A stretch of 13,683 nt of DNA from UBA6382 sp964596865 (GTDB lineage: Bacteria > Bacteroidota > Bacteroidia > Bacteroidales > Bacteroidaceae): NCBI GenBank assembly GCA_964596865.1, contig CAZQVW010000045.1, positions 1-13,683 of the forward strand, written 5' to 3'. Of this stretch, positions 7,410-13,683 are shown one piece after another (the first letter of the stretch is position 1; every line of letters starts with the position of its first letter). The translations under genes and the position numbers were made by a program. The notes below the pieces were generated by a model. It saw nothing but the letters and a program-made list of their open reading frames with translations, searched no databases and was not told the DNA's origin.

Positions 7410-8654
7410 TTACCTATTAGGAACGACACGAGTCTTACCATTCTTAAAGATGAGGAACTCCATAGTGTGGAAACCGCGCAGGTTTTGGGCAGCAGCGATT
7501 TGATCACTACCCTCATCAAACTGACCGCTCCAGTCCATATCGCTCCAGCGCTGGGAATTAAGCAAGTTTACGATACCATCGCGGTCGAGAGGCCAGGAGT
7601 CCATGTTAGGATCGAGACCATCATCGGCAACGGGGCCCCAAAGGAATGCCTCAAACGATTCCCACGGCTGGCGGGCAGCAATCCAAGCAGTGCCAAGATT
7701 GGCGAAGCCCTGTGTAGTGGGATTCTGCTGGAAAGCGATAACAAGGTCGTGCATCTGATTAACCAAATCCCTGAGGTCCTTGCTGGTGGGCACAATCACA
7801 GCATCCACGATGTTATTAACCACGGGGTCGAGCACCTCATTGGAATTGGCGTGATCCTGGAAGAAGGTCTTCAAATCCTGGGTAAGGATAGTGGTGAGGT
7901 TAGCGCAAGCGGTCTGGGCAGCGCGCGACTCGGGGGAATTGATATGATTGCGGAACGGCTGAGGAATATCAAGGATGGCCTTGATTGCGCCATTAATAGC
8001 ATTCACTACGCGAGTGTTGAGGGCGGGATCATTGGCGGCCACCACGCTATACATAGAATTGGCGGCAGGAGTGGCAGACATATTCGACGTGCTCTTGTCA
8101 TATACGCCGTAATAAGCATTGCGGATGGAGAGGATATTGTTGGAGTAGTCGGTACGTGAATGCCAGCTATACCAAGATTCCACGGCATAGAGGCCTTCGC
8201 GCATATTCTCTTTTTTCATCCAGTTTGCGGTGTACTTGGCCAAAGGCTCACCAATCTTATTTTCGCCAACCTCGTTGGAGATGTCGGCCATACCGTCTAT
8301 AATCTGCTCAATACAAGCCAAACCGGTGGAAAGGTTGGAAATTGTATGTCCCTTAAACTGTTCTGCATAAGGAGCTTGGCCGCGATAACTTACAGTCCAG
8401 TCGTTGTAGAGAGTGGTGGCGTCGTTTACCAGCAGCGAATCCACGGCACGCATATAGTTGCCCCAAGCTGTGGCATTCCGGGTGGTGTAGTCCACATTAT
8501 CCTCGGCGTCAATTTGGGCAATGATTTGCTGCTCGGTCAAATTTGTGTTGTCATTGCCATCAGTCATTTTGTAGTCATCGTTGTCATCGCTACAAGCGGT
8601 GAATGTCAAGCCCGTTACAAGCAGACCCATCATCAGTAATAAGGTTTTTTTCAT
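7410..8654 (-). CDS. Circularly permuted imelysin-like lipoprotein (M75 superfamily)
   Basis: The 414-residue product has a lipoprotein signal (TFTAC, lipid on C21, then SDDND). Imelysin signatures are plain: WIAARQPWESFEAFLWGP (324-341), LDPNMDSWPLD (347-357) and the GxHxxE motif GFHTME (394-399). Their order relative to the rest is swapped. The segment DGMADISNEVGENKIGEPL (120-138) with WHSRTDYSNNILSIRNAYYG (164-183), which normally follows GxHxxE, comes first here, and GxHxxE lies 15 residues from the C-terminus. This matches the permuted topology known from a Bacteroides ovatus crystal structure. Imelysin-like proteins are linked to iron uptake and are probably not peptidases despite the M75 label. 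It follows the beta-barrel gene by 39 bp and precedes the di-haem protein. Confidence 0.93.
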   Translation of the reverse strand: MKKTLLLMMGLLVTGLTFTACSDDNDDYKMTDGNDNTNLTEQQIIAQIDAEDNVDYTTRNATAWGNYMRAVDSLLVNDATTLYNDWTVSYRGQAPYAEQFKGHTISNLSTGLACIEQIIDGMADISNEVGENKIGEPLAKYTANWMKKENMREGLYAVESWYSWHSRTDYSNNILSIRNAYYGVYDKSTSNMSATPAANSMYSVVAANDPALNTRVVNAINGAIKAILDIPQPFRNHINSPESRAAQTACANLTTILTQDLKTFFQDHANSNEVLDPVVNNIVDAVIVPTSKDLRDLVNQMHDLVIAFQQNPTTQGFANLGTAWIAARQPWESFEAFLWGPVADDGLDPNMDSWPLDRDGIVNLLNSQRWSDMDWSGQFDEGSDQIAAAQNLRGFHTMEFLIFKNGKTRVVPNR

Positions 8655-8693
8655 GATTATATTATTAGAGTTTATGTTGTTATGTTCACAATC

Positions 8694-10100
8694 TTATTTC
8701 TTGGCAAACCACAGGGAGTAGGCCACCGCGATGCGAAACTCGTTTTCACTGTTGTATTTGCTTTTTGCAAAGACGGCATGGGTGCCAATCTGGCGAGTGG
8801 CGTAGTCGGCTTTCACCACAAGGAAAGGCAGCGGCTTCCAGTTGAGGCCAAAACACCACATGCTCACCTGCGTGCGCTTATCGGGGCGGATAGTGTTTTT
8901 AGAGACAGTCTCCTGCGGATTGTAATAAGCGTATTGAGCAAATGGGTAGATAACGGGGAAACCCTCTACGTTGGGGAAGAAAGACGCGATGTTCACGCCC
9001 AGTTCGGCATTGTAAGCCAAAGCGTGAGAGCCCACACCAATCTTGCGGGTGCCGTAAGGAGTGTCTTTAGACACGGAGCGACTATTCACTCCATCGCTAT
9101 TAGACATATAACCGTGTATCACATTGGCGCGAGCCGAAAGATAGCGGCACACATATTGCGCGTCAAAGGAATAAAGGAACACGTTTACGTCATTCAGATT
9201 ATCATAGTAAGTTAGTTTCTCGCAGTTGTCGCCCACATTGGGGTTGTAGAAGCAACTGAAGCCGAGGCGCAGCCCCTTGACGCCCACCCAGTCGAGGCGG
9301 GCGGTGTAGGCGGGAGCGGTGAAGTTGTCAAACTCGAAAGCGCCCTGCTTGCCTTTTTTAATCCAGTTGTATTTCCCAAAACCATCAGGGCTTAATCCCG
9401 AAGTAATCATGGCCTGATAATCAAACGAGGCCAGACCTTTGCCAAAATTACCAAAGACCTCCAAACCGGTCTCGTGCCAGGTGGAGGGTATAATCTCCGT
9501 TTCACTCTCGGGGCGCGCGGCAGTAAAGAAATTCAGCGGTTCGTGGTGAGTATTGGTGAGGCCCACTGGCAATACCATGTGGCCAACCCTTACATTAAAC
9601 TCGGGCACAATCAATCTTGTGATATGAAACTGCTCCAAAGCGACCTCGCCGCCCTTCTCGGTCTCAGTCTCATATTCACCATTCTCGGAATTAGAGCCCT
9701 GCTCTATCTCGTATGCAGATCCTGTGCCGCCGGCTTCAAACTCAATCTCCGCACCGAGAATCCAATTCTTAGAAAACTTGTAATCGCCGCTCAACACAAA
9801 GCGCGGGATGGAAATCTCATTATGATGCTTGTTTACATTACCCATGTTGGTGCCGTTGTAACGATTCAGACCGTAGTCTTTGAATTTTGCCAACATCTCG
9901 CCATAACCGCCGATACGATAGCGGTCGAAATCATAGTCGGTGAGACTGTTCTGACCTGTGGCAGGCTCAAACTTATCCAACACACTGCCCTTGGAGGCTT
10001 CTTCAGTTTGATTTGATATAGGGGGCTCTGCGGCAATGATGGGAAGAGTGTTGCCCAGCACAAGTAACGAGCCCAAAATACAGGTAAAAGTTTTGCTCAT
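8694..10100 (-). CDS. Outer-membrane beta-barrel protein, first gene of the cluster
   Basis: I start this gene at the ATG at 10100, giving 468 residues with a clean Sec signal (MSKTFTCILGSLLVLGN..., cleavage near IIAA|EPP). A TTG nine bases upstream would also be in frame but adds only MFL. The mature protein is an array of amphipathic aromatic strands, for example ARFDRYRIGGYGEM-like and KNWILGAEIEFEAGG segments, fitting a porin-type barrel of unassigned family. It differs from the OprP-like porin of the same cluster and ends in WFAKK rather than a terminal Phe. An acidic stretch near 130-152 (EQGSNSENGEYETETEKGG) is probably an exposed loop. It leads the gene set behind a good promoter and is 39 bp from the imelysin gene, suggesting it supplies the imelysin's ligand or works with it. 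That role is inferred. Confidence 0.82.
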   Translation of the reverse strand: MSKTFTCILGSLLVLGNTLPIIAAEPPISNQTEEASKGSVLDKFEPATGQNSLTDYDFDRYRIGGYGEMLAKFKDYGLNRYNGTNMGNVNKHHNEISIPRFVLSGDYKFSKNWILGAEIEFEAGGTGSAYEIEQGSNSENGEYETETEKGGEVALEQFHITRLIVPEFNVRVGHMVLPVGLTNTHHEPLNFFTAARPESETEIIPSTWHETGLEVFGNFGKGLASFDYQAMITSGLSPDGFGKYNWIKKGKQGAFEFDNFTAPAYTARLDWVGVKGLRLGFSCFYNPNVGDNCEKLTYYDNLNDVNVFLYSFDAQYVCRYLSARANVIHGYMSNSDGVNSRSVSKDTPYGTRKIGVGSHALAYNAELGVNIASFFPNVEGFPVIYPFAQYAYYNPQETVSKNTIRPDKRTQVSMWCFGLNWKPLPFLVVKADYATRQIGTHAVFAKSKYNSENEFRIAVAYSLWFAKK

Positions 10101-10132
10101 TAGAAACAAGAATTAACGTTTTATTTCGGCTG

Positions 10133-10164
10133 CAAAGTTAGAATGTTTCTAAACGTTGGACAAT
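10133..10164 (-). promoter_or_regulatory. Bacteroidetes-type promoter of the imelysin/haem-c cluster
   Basis: On the minus strand, TAACTTTG (10133-10140) followed by CAGC fits the Bacteroidetes -7 consensus TAnnTTTG, including the frequent GC just after it. ATTG at 10161-10164, 20 bases upstream, is one base from the -33 TTTG. Transcription would begin near 10125, about 25 bases before the ATG at 10100. Two AACGTT palindromes flank the -7 box (10152-10157 and 10115-10120) and could be operator half-sites. Confidence 0.68.
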
Positions 10165-10208
10165 ACTTAAATATTATGAAATTTTCCCCGCTTCGCAGCG
10201 AGATATAC

Positions 10209-10412
10209 TCACAAACGCGTACCGTTGGCAATCAGCGCCATTCCCATCAGCGCATCACCATCGCCAAAAATAATTAGGGCGTAGAAATACAGAGAGCAGA
10301 AAATGCCGCCACTTACAAACAATGTATTGATTGAAGTATGGGCGGGAGTAGCAGAGTCCTTAAAATTTGAGGTACGAACATTTTGGGGCGTTTTATACTC
10401 ACCCCTATTCAA
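10209..10412 (-). CDS. Doubtful small ORF with one hydrophobic segment
   Basis: A 67-residue frame has one hydrophobic stretch near residues 28-61 (INTLFVSGGIFCSLYFYALI). It opens with TTG directly after an in-frame TGA, and I see no ATG start upstream of the hydrophobic part. I do not recognise the sequence. It fills most of the 353-bp gap between the LuxR-like gene and the beta-barrel promoter. An inverted repeat (10324-10335 and 10408-10419) overlaps its first half, which could mean a repeat element rather than a gene. Low confidence. Confidence 0.25.
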   Translation of the reverse strand: MNRGEYKTPQNVRTSNFKDSATPAHTSINTLFVSGGIFCSLYFYALIIFGDGDALMGMALIANGTRL

Positions 10413-10419
10413 TCAATAC
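10324..10419. repeat. 12-bp perfect inverted repeat with 72-bp spacer
   Basis: GTATTGATTGAA at 10324-10335 is the exact reverse complement of TTCAATCAATAC at 10408-10419. Similarity continues imperfectly on the inner side (GGGCGGGAGTA against the reverse complement of the cacccct region). A 12-bp perfect match this close is unlikely by chance. It could be the ends of a small non-coding mobile repeat or the stem of a long RNA fold. Confidence 0.5.
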
Positions 10420-10453
10420 TTTACGTGGGTATAAGGGCTTCGTCCTACCCCTA

Positions 10454-11458
10454 CTAATTCTCCTTTCTCTGCGTCCTTATCCGCTCGATTAAGGCATCGT
10501 GGAGGTCATCGGCGGGAGCCAATCCAAGCTTTTTGCGGATTCTGGTGCGCACCACGGTGATATTTGTGGCACTTTTGCCCGTAAGGTTGGCTATCTGCGA
10601 GAGTTTCATGTTACGAATGATAAGGCGAGCGACCTCTAATTCTGCGGGAGTGAAATCTGGGAAGGCAACCTTTGTAAATTCGGTCTCTTTGGCGTCAACA
10701 GCTTTCTTTTGTTCCACAGCCTTAATCATATTGCGCTGACTCCTTTCGGAAAGTATGGAAAAAAGGCGGTCAGTCTCTTTGTCGTTATCAGATTGTTTGT
10801 GGCAAAGGGCAATATATGCGGTTATTTCTTTGCGATTTAGGCGCAGAGTTTGTAATAGGGCGCGCTCGTCCACGTGGAATTTGGTGTTTTCTTGATATAT
10901 GTGCTTCACGCTACTATACATTGTGTCGCCCATAAAAATAAAGAAGATTGTGAGCAGACCGATGAGGATAATAAATTGCCATAACACCTTGTCGGTGAGC
11001 ATCACGCCCGCGAATAATAAGGCGAGGAGGTTGCTCGCCCCCACAATTATAGAGGTGAGGCGCAAATAATTCATGGCCAGCAATATCATCAGCGTCATGG
11101 AAATTACGCCATTCAGGACAACGAGGTAATTGTAGCTTGGGGGCATGGCGCAAGAAAGGAAGAAAATCCTAAGTATCTGCGCCAGTTGTACCACAATCGC
11201 GGCAAAGGCAAAGGCTTGCCTCACGTTCAATTTTTTATAGTACCATAACACGAATATGGACAAGCAAACTATCAGCGAAAACAAACTAACCAGGCGCAAG
11301 GGCGTGGCATTAGCACCGATAACATCTATTAGATGGATAATCATGCCCACAGCGGCCAGAAAGGTGGCAATCACATAGGTGATAATCTGCTGTCTCTGTA
11401 TGACATCATAGCTCCGATTAATCAAAAACGCAGTTAATGGGTTTTTAATATGTTTCAT
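10454..11458 (-). CDS. Membrane-bound LuxR-type HTH regulator
   Basis: The 334-residue product has about six predicted membrane helices (roughly 25-47, 54-74, 82-103, 112-131, 133-152 and 158-177), a helical linker rich in charged residues (about 185-262), and a C-terminal LuxR-type helix-turn-helix (268-315: FTPAELEVARLI, then KLSQIANLTGKSATNI and RIRKKLGL). There is no receiver or sensor-kinase domain, so signal input probably comes through the membrane part or linker. Such 'membrane domain plus LuxR HTH' proteins occur in Bacteroidetes with mostly unknown inducers. It is transcribed towards the imelysin/haem-c cluster, with 353 bp between, and divergently from a secreted protein. It may control either neighbour or itself. 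The start is supported by a TAACTTTG box about 36 bp upstream. Confidence 0.87.
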   Translation of the reverse strand: MKHIKNPLTAFLINRSYDVIQRQQIITYVIATFLAAVGMIIHLIDVIGANATPLRLVSLFSLIVCLSIFVLWYYKKLNVRQAFAFAAIVVQLAQILRIFFLSCAMPPSYNYLVVLNGVISMTLMILLAMNYLRLTSIIVGASNLLALLFAGVMLTDKVLWQFIILIGLLTIFFIFMGDTMYSSVKHIYQENTKFHVDERALLQTLRLNRKEITAYIALCHKQSDNDKETDRLFSILSERSQRNMIKAVEQKKAVDAKETEFTKVAFPDFTPAELEVARLIIRNMKLSQIANLTGKSATNITVVRTRIRKKLGLAPADDLHDALIERIRTQRKEN

Positions 11459-11493
11459 TAGTATTAGATTGAGATTGATTAAGAAAACGTGTA

Positions 11494-11501
11494 CAAAGTT
11501 A
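11494..11501 (-). promoter_or_regulatory. Candidate -7 box of the LuxR-like gene
   Basis: TAACTTTG on the minus strand fits TAnnTTTG and is identical to the -7 box of the haem-c cluster promoter. It would place the transcript start about 28 bases before the ATG at 11458. No good TTTG is found 19-21 bases upstream, so a -33 element is weak or absent, which may mean that an activator is needed. Confidence 0.5.
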
Positions 11502-11519
11502 ATGAAGATTTATGGAATG

Positions 11520-11578
11520 TAGTGTATTTTAGGGTGCAATTTTACTTGGTTAGTGTGTTTTTAGTGCATTTTAGGGTG
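11520..11578. repeat. Direct repeats TAGTGyATTTTAGGGTG in the divergent intergenic region
   Basis: Copies at 11520-11536 and 11562-11578 match at 16 of 17 positions and are 42 bp apart, four helical turns. A weaker copy starts at 11551 (TAGTGTGTTTTTAG), 31 bp after the first and 11 bp before the last. All three point the same way and lie between the -7 boxes of the two divergent genes. They look like operator sites for a DNA-binding protein, possibly the adjacent LuxR-like regulator (inference). Confidence 0.6.
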
Positions 11579-11610
11579 GGGGCAAAACAGGGGCTGTTGC
11601 AAAAAGCTCC

Positions 11611-11618
11611 TAATTTTG
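11611..11618 (+). promoter_or_regulatory. Candidate -7 box of the secreted-protein gene
   Basis: TAATTTTG followed by CGCC fits the Bacteroidetes -7 box with its usual GC-rich trailer. The transcript would start near 11625, leaving a leader of about 110 bases before the ATG at 11737. No matching -33 TTTG is present at the expected spacing. A small inverted repeat, AACAG-GGG-CTGTT (11586-11598), lies where the -33 region should be. Confidence 0.5.
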
Positions 11619-11736
11619 CGCCGCGAAATCAAGTAGCCCCGACAGCGCACAAATAATACAGCACGCCTCGGCGTCAAAAAACAACGACAAACTAATATCA
11701 ATACGTAATACAACTAACACAAAACCTACCAAGAAA

Positions 11737-13569
11737 ATGAAAGTATCTATTCAGACGGGCACTCACCGCCCGCACATTTACGCTTGCGCACTGCCGATGC
11801 GCACCACGCGATTAACCAACGTGATTATCGCACTTATCTGCCTTTTATTTACGACCACCGGTGCCCAAGCTGCCACTTCTGGCTACGCGAGCGCCACTTC
11901 CGGTGCCACTAACGACGACCACCTCGTTGTAAACCCGCGCACACCAGTTACTCCTGGTGATTTGGGAGGTGGCTCCACCGATGTAAAGACCCCTATCGGC
12001 GAAAAGCAGGAGGACAGCAAGATGGCAACGCTCTTGGATACCGACACCGATGGCTATTACCTCATCAAAAGTCGCGCCGATTGGGACAAATTTGCAGCAA
12101 ACTATGATGGCACCGGCAATTTCCGTCTGGCCGCCGACATCTCCGACAGCGTTACCACCATGATAGGCTCGACAGACATTCCTTTTCAGGGCACATTTGA
12201 CGGCGCAGGCCACACGCTCACCATCAATTACGACTTTTATAAAAATAAGGTGGGCACAGACCAAACACAAATAGCGCCATTCCGCTATATCAGCGGCGCT
12301 CATTTCAAAAACTTCAACATTACCGGAATTATTACGACTGAAAAATCCCAGAACCACGCTGCCGGTTTCGCAAGCGAAGCTATCGGCGGCGACAATACGT
12401 TTGATTCTTGCGTTAGCTACGTAGACATAGACGTGAGTCTGCGCAATGATGATGCTACTACAGGCGGCTTTCTCGGTTACCAGAATAATACAGCCACTGT
12501 TGTTTTCAACAACTGCGCATATTTCGGACGGTTCAATGCAAATGGTAGAGTTCGCGGTTGGGGCGGCTTTGTTGGCTATGGCGAAGACGGCGCAAAGGTA
12601 ACAATCAATAATTCCGTATTTGCACCCAAAAGCAACTCGACAATTATACAACACAATATGCAGATATACGGTAACGCAACATTCATGCGTTGCAATCCCA
12701 ACAACCTTAATGTTAATATTGAAAACTGCTATTACTACATAGAAGGAATCAGAAATGTACAAATTAAACAAGGTACAGCGATTACAGAATCCCAAATTAC
12801 CAATGGCAACGTCTTTGGCGTAGTCAGAAATACCTATGAAAGCGACAATGATGGCGTAAAGTTCTACGATTATTTTGTTAATATCAATGAAACGAAAGAC
12901 AACAAGCCCAATATGTCTCTCCACGCCGATGCCACACGCAATGTAAAGCTAACGCGCACTTTTGCCGACGGCTGGAACACGCTCGTGCTCCCGTTCGACC
13001 TCACCACGGACGAGGTGAACGCCGCCTTTGGCGAACAGACACAGGTGGCTTACTTNNNNNNNNNNTCCAACGACACAGAGAACACCATCACACTAAATCT
13101 CAGCGACAACGACGAGAAGAACATCCCAGCCAACGAGCCCGTGCTCATCAAGCCTTCGAAAACGGGTAGCGTGAATTTCACTTTCACAAACAAGGCCATC
13201 AAAAACAACAACATCCCAACGACAGTAGGCGCCAACGGCATCAATTTTGTTGGGTCATACAACAGTAATCACACCGTAGCGGCCGATGATTATTTCATTG
13301 GCAACGAAAAACTGTGGAAGTCCACCGGCAATACAGCGCTCAAGGGCACACGCGCCTACTTCACAGTGGCCGAATCCAAGGCCGAATCCAAGATTTTCCT
13401 GGTTTGGGGAGAGAATGACGAGCCCACCGGCATTGAGAGCACCGATGCCGCCTCCACCGCCCCTGCCTCCACCACAATCTACAACCTCTACGGTCAAAAG
13501 ATGGGCAATAATCTCAACAATCTGCCCTCCGGAATTTATATCATCAACGGAAAAAAAATAAAAAAATAA
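11737..13569 (+). CDS. Secreted beta-helix-like surface protein with Bacteroidales C-terminal domain
   Basis: The 610-residue product (gap included) is probably exported. The chosen ATG follows an A-rich leader, but the in-frame ATG at 11797 would give a more typical signal peptide (MRTTRLTNVIIALICLLF..., cleavage near AQA). After a Ser/Thr/Gly-rich linker, residues about 105-375 show the 'W-FAANYDGTGNFRLAADI...F-GTFDGAGHTLTI...' pattern and repeated G-F/N-N-C turns of GLUG/right-handed beta-helix proteins. Residues about 405-560 carry the widespread Bacteroidales module beginning GWNTLVLPFDL and ending LKGTRAYFTV. The last 45 residues (GIESTD...YNLYGQKM...LPSGIYIINGKKIKK) resemble the type A sorting or anchoring domain of Bacteroidetes secreted proteins. 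Ten Ns interrupt residues 440-443, so length there is uncertain. Specific function is unknown; adhesion or a surface role is plausible. Confidence 0.8.
   Translation: MKVSIQTGTHRPHIYACALPMRTTRLTNVIIALICLLFTTTGAQAATSGYASATSGATNDDHLVVNPRTPVTPGDLGGGSTDVKTPIGEKQEDSKMATLLDTDTDGYYLIKSRADWDKFAANYDGTGNFRLAADISDSVTTMIGSTDIPFQGTFDGAGHTLTINYDFYKNKVGTDQTQIAPFRYISGAHFKNFNITGIITTEKSQNHAAGFASEAIGGDNTFDSCVSYVDIDVSLRNDDATTGGFLGYQNNTATVVFNNCAYFGRFNANGRVRGWGGFVGYGEDGAKVTINNSVFAPKSNSTIIQHNMQIYGNATFMRCNPNNLNVNIENCYYYIEGIRNVQIKQGTAITESQITNGNVFGVVRNTYESDNDGVKFYDYFVNINETKDNKPNMSLHADATRNVKLTRTFADGWNTLVLPFDLTTDEVNAAFGEQTQVAYXXXXSNDTENTITLNLSDNDEKNIPANEPVLIKPSKTGSVNFTFTNKAIKNNNIPTTVGANGINFVGSYNSNHTVAADDYFIGNEKLWKSTGNTALKGTRAYFTVAESKAESKIFLVWGENDEPTGIESTDAASTAPASTTIYNLYGQKMGNNLNNLPSGIYIINGKKIKK
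13056..13065. other. Assembly gap of 10 Ns
   Basis: Ten undetermined bases lie inside the secreted-protein gene. The frame is open and of the same domain type on both sides, so it is probably one gene, but ten is a common placeholder and the real gap size is unknown. Confidence 0.95.
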
Positions 13570-13582
13570 TAATTAGTATCTC

Positions 13583-13618
13583 AAAGCGGGCGAGGAGACG
13601 CGCTCTCTTCGCCCCTTT
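13583..13618 (+). terminator. Intrinsic terminator after the secreted-protein gene
   Basis: GGGCGAGGAGA (13588-13598) pairs with TCTCTTCGCCC (13604-13614) as an 11-bp stem with one G-U pair and a 5-base loop. AAAG before it and CTTT after it can extend the stem and give a short U run. It is 18 bp past the TAA at 13567. The remaining 65 bases to the window end hold nothing I can identify. Confidence 0.75.
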
Positions 13619-13683
13619 ACCAAAAACCACGCATAGATTTACCAAGAAATCACCCTATTTTATTACGAACACACATTATATAT

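Noticed and set aside
10427..10450. GGGTA/TACCC stem after the LuxR-like gene as an intrinsic terminator
   Set aside because: The stem is only five pairs with an asymmetric interior and no T-tract on the minus strand.

Overview
The window looks like a contig from an uncultured or draft-assembled member of the Bacteroidales (Prevotella/Bacteroides-like). The signs are lipoproteins with short Cys-terminated signal peptides followed by acidic residues, Bacteroidetes-type promoters (TAnnTTTG -7 box, no clear Shine-Dalgarno but A-rich leaders), a fused CcsB-CcsA haem lyase, a circularly permuted imelysin, and a secreted protein with a Bacteroidales 'YNLYGQ...GIYIINGKK' C-terminus. A run of 10 Ns at 13056-13065 is an assembly gap. 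No tRNA, rRNA, CRISPR array or transposase was seen.

Layout. Positions 1-262 hold two tandem-repeat arrays, a 22-bp one and then a 21-bp one, with no convincing gene. From about 10140 leftwards to 286, seven genes lie head-to-tail on the minus strand. In transcription order they are: an outer-membrane beta-barrel (8694-10100), a circularly permuted imelysin lipoprotein (7410-8654), a di-haem oxidoreductase lipoprotein of the DUF1111 type (5746-7209), an OprP/OprO-like porin (4356-5678), a mono-haem c-type cytochrome lipoprotein (3603-4340), a CcsB-CcsA-type cytochrome c synthase (1475-3535) and a chorismatase/Rid-superfamily protein (286-1452). A good promoter sits in front of the first gene. 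A 200-bp gap with a strong hairpin separates the imelysin from the di-haem protein, so there may be one long transcript or two.

Upstream, a six-helix membrane protein with a C-terminal LuxR-type HTH (10454-11458, minus) is divergent from a secreted beta-helix-like protein (11737-13569, plus). Their shared 278-bp intergenic region carries candidate promoters and 17-bp direct repeats. The plus-strand gene is followed by a convincing intrinsic terminator.

How the genes may work together. Imelysin-like proteins are linked to iron uptake, and DUF1111 di-haem proteins are frequent imelysin neighbours in other bacteria. Here the pair is combined with two porin-like barrels, a further haem-c lipoprotein and a machine that attaches haem to CxxCH proteins. 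The simplest reading, which is inference, is a self-contained envelope system for metal (probably iron) acquisition or redox processing. It would bring its own cytochrome c maturation and end with a chorismate-converting enzyme that could supply a hydroxybenzoate. The membrane-bound LuxR-like protein is a candidate but unproven regulator.
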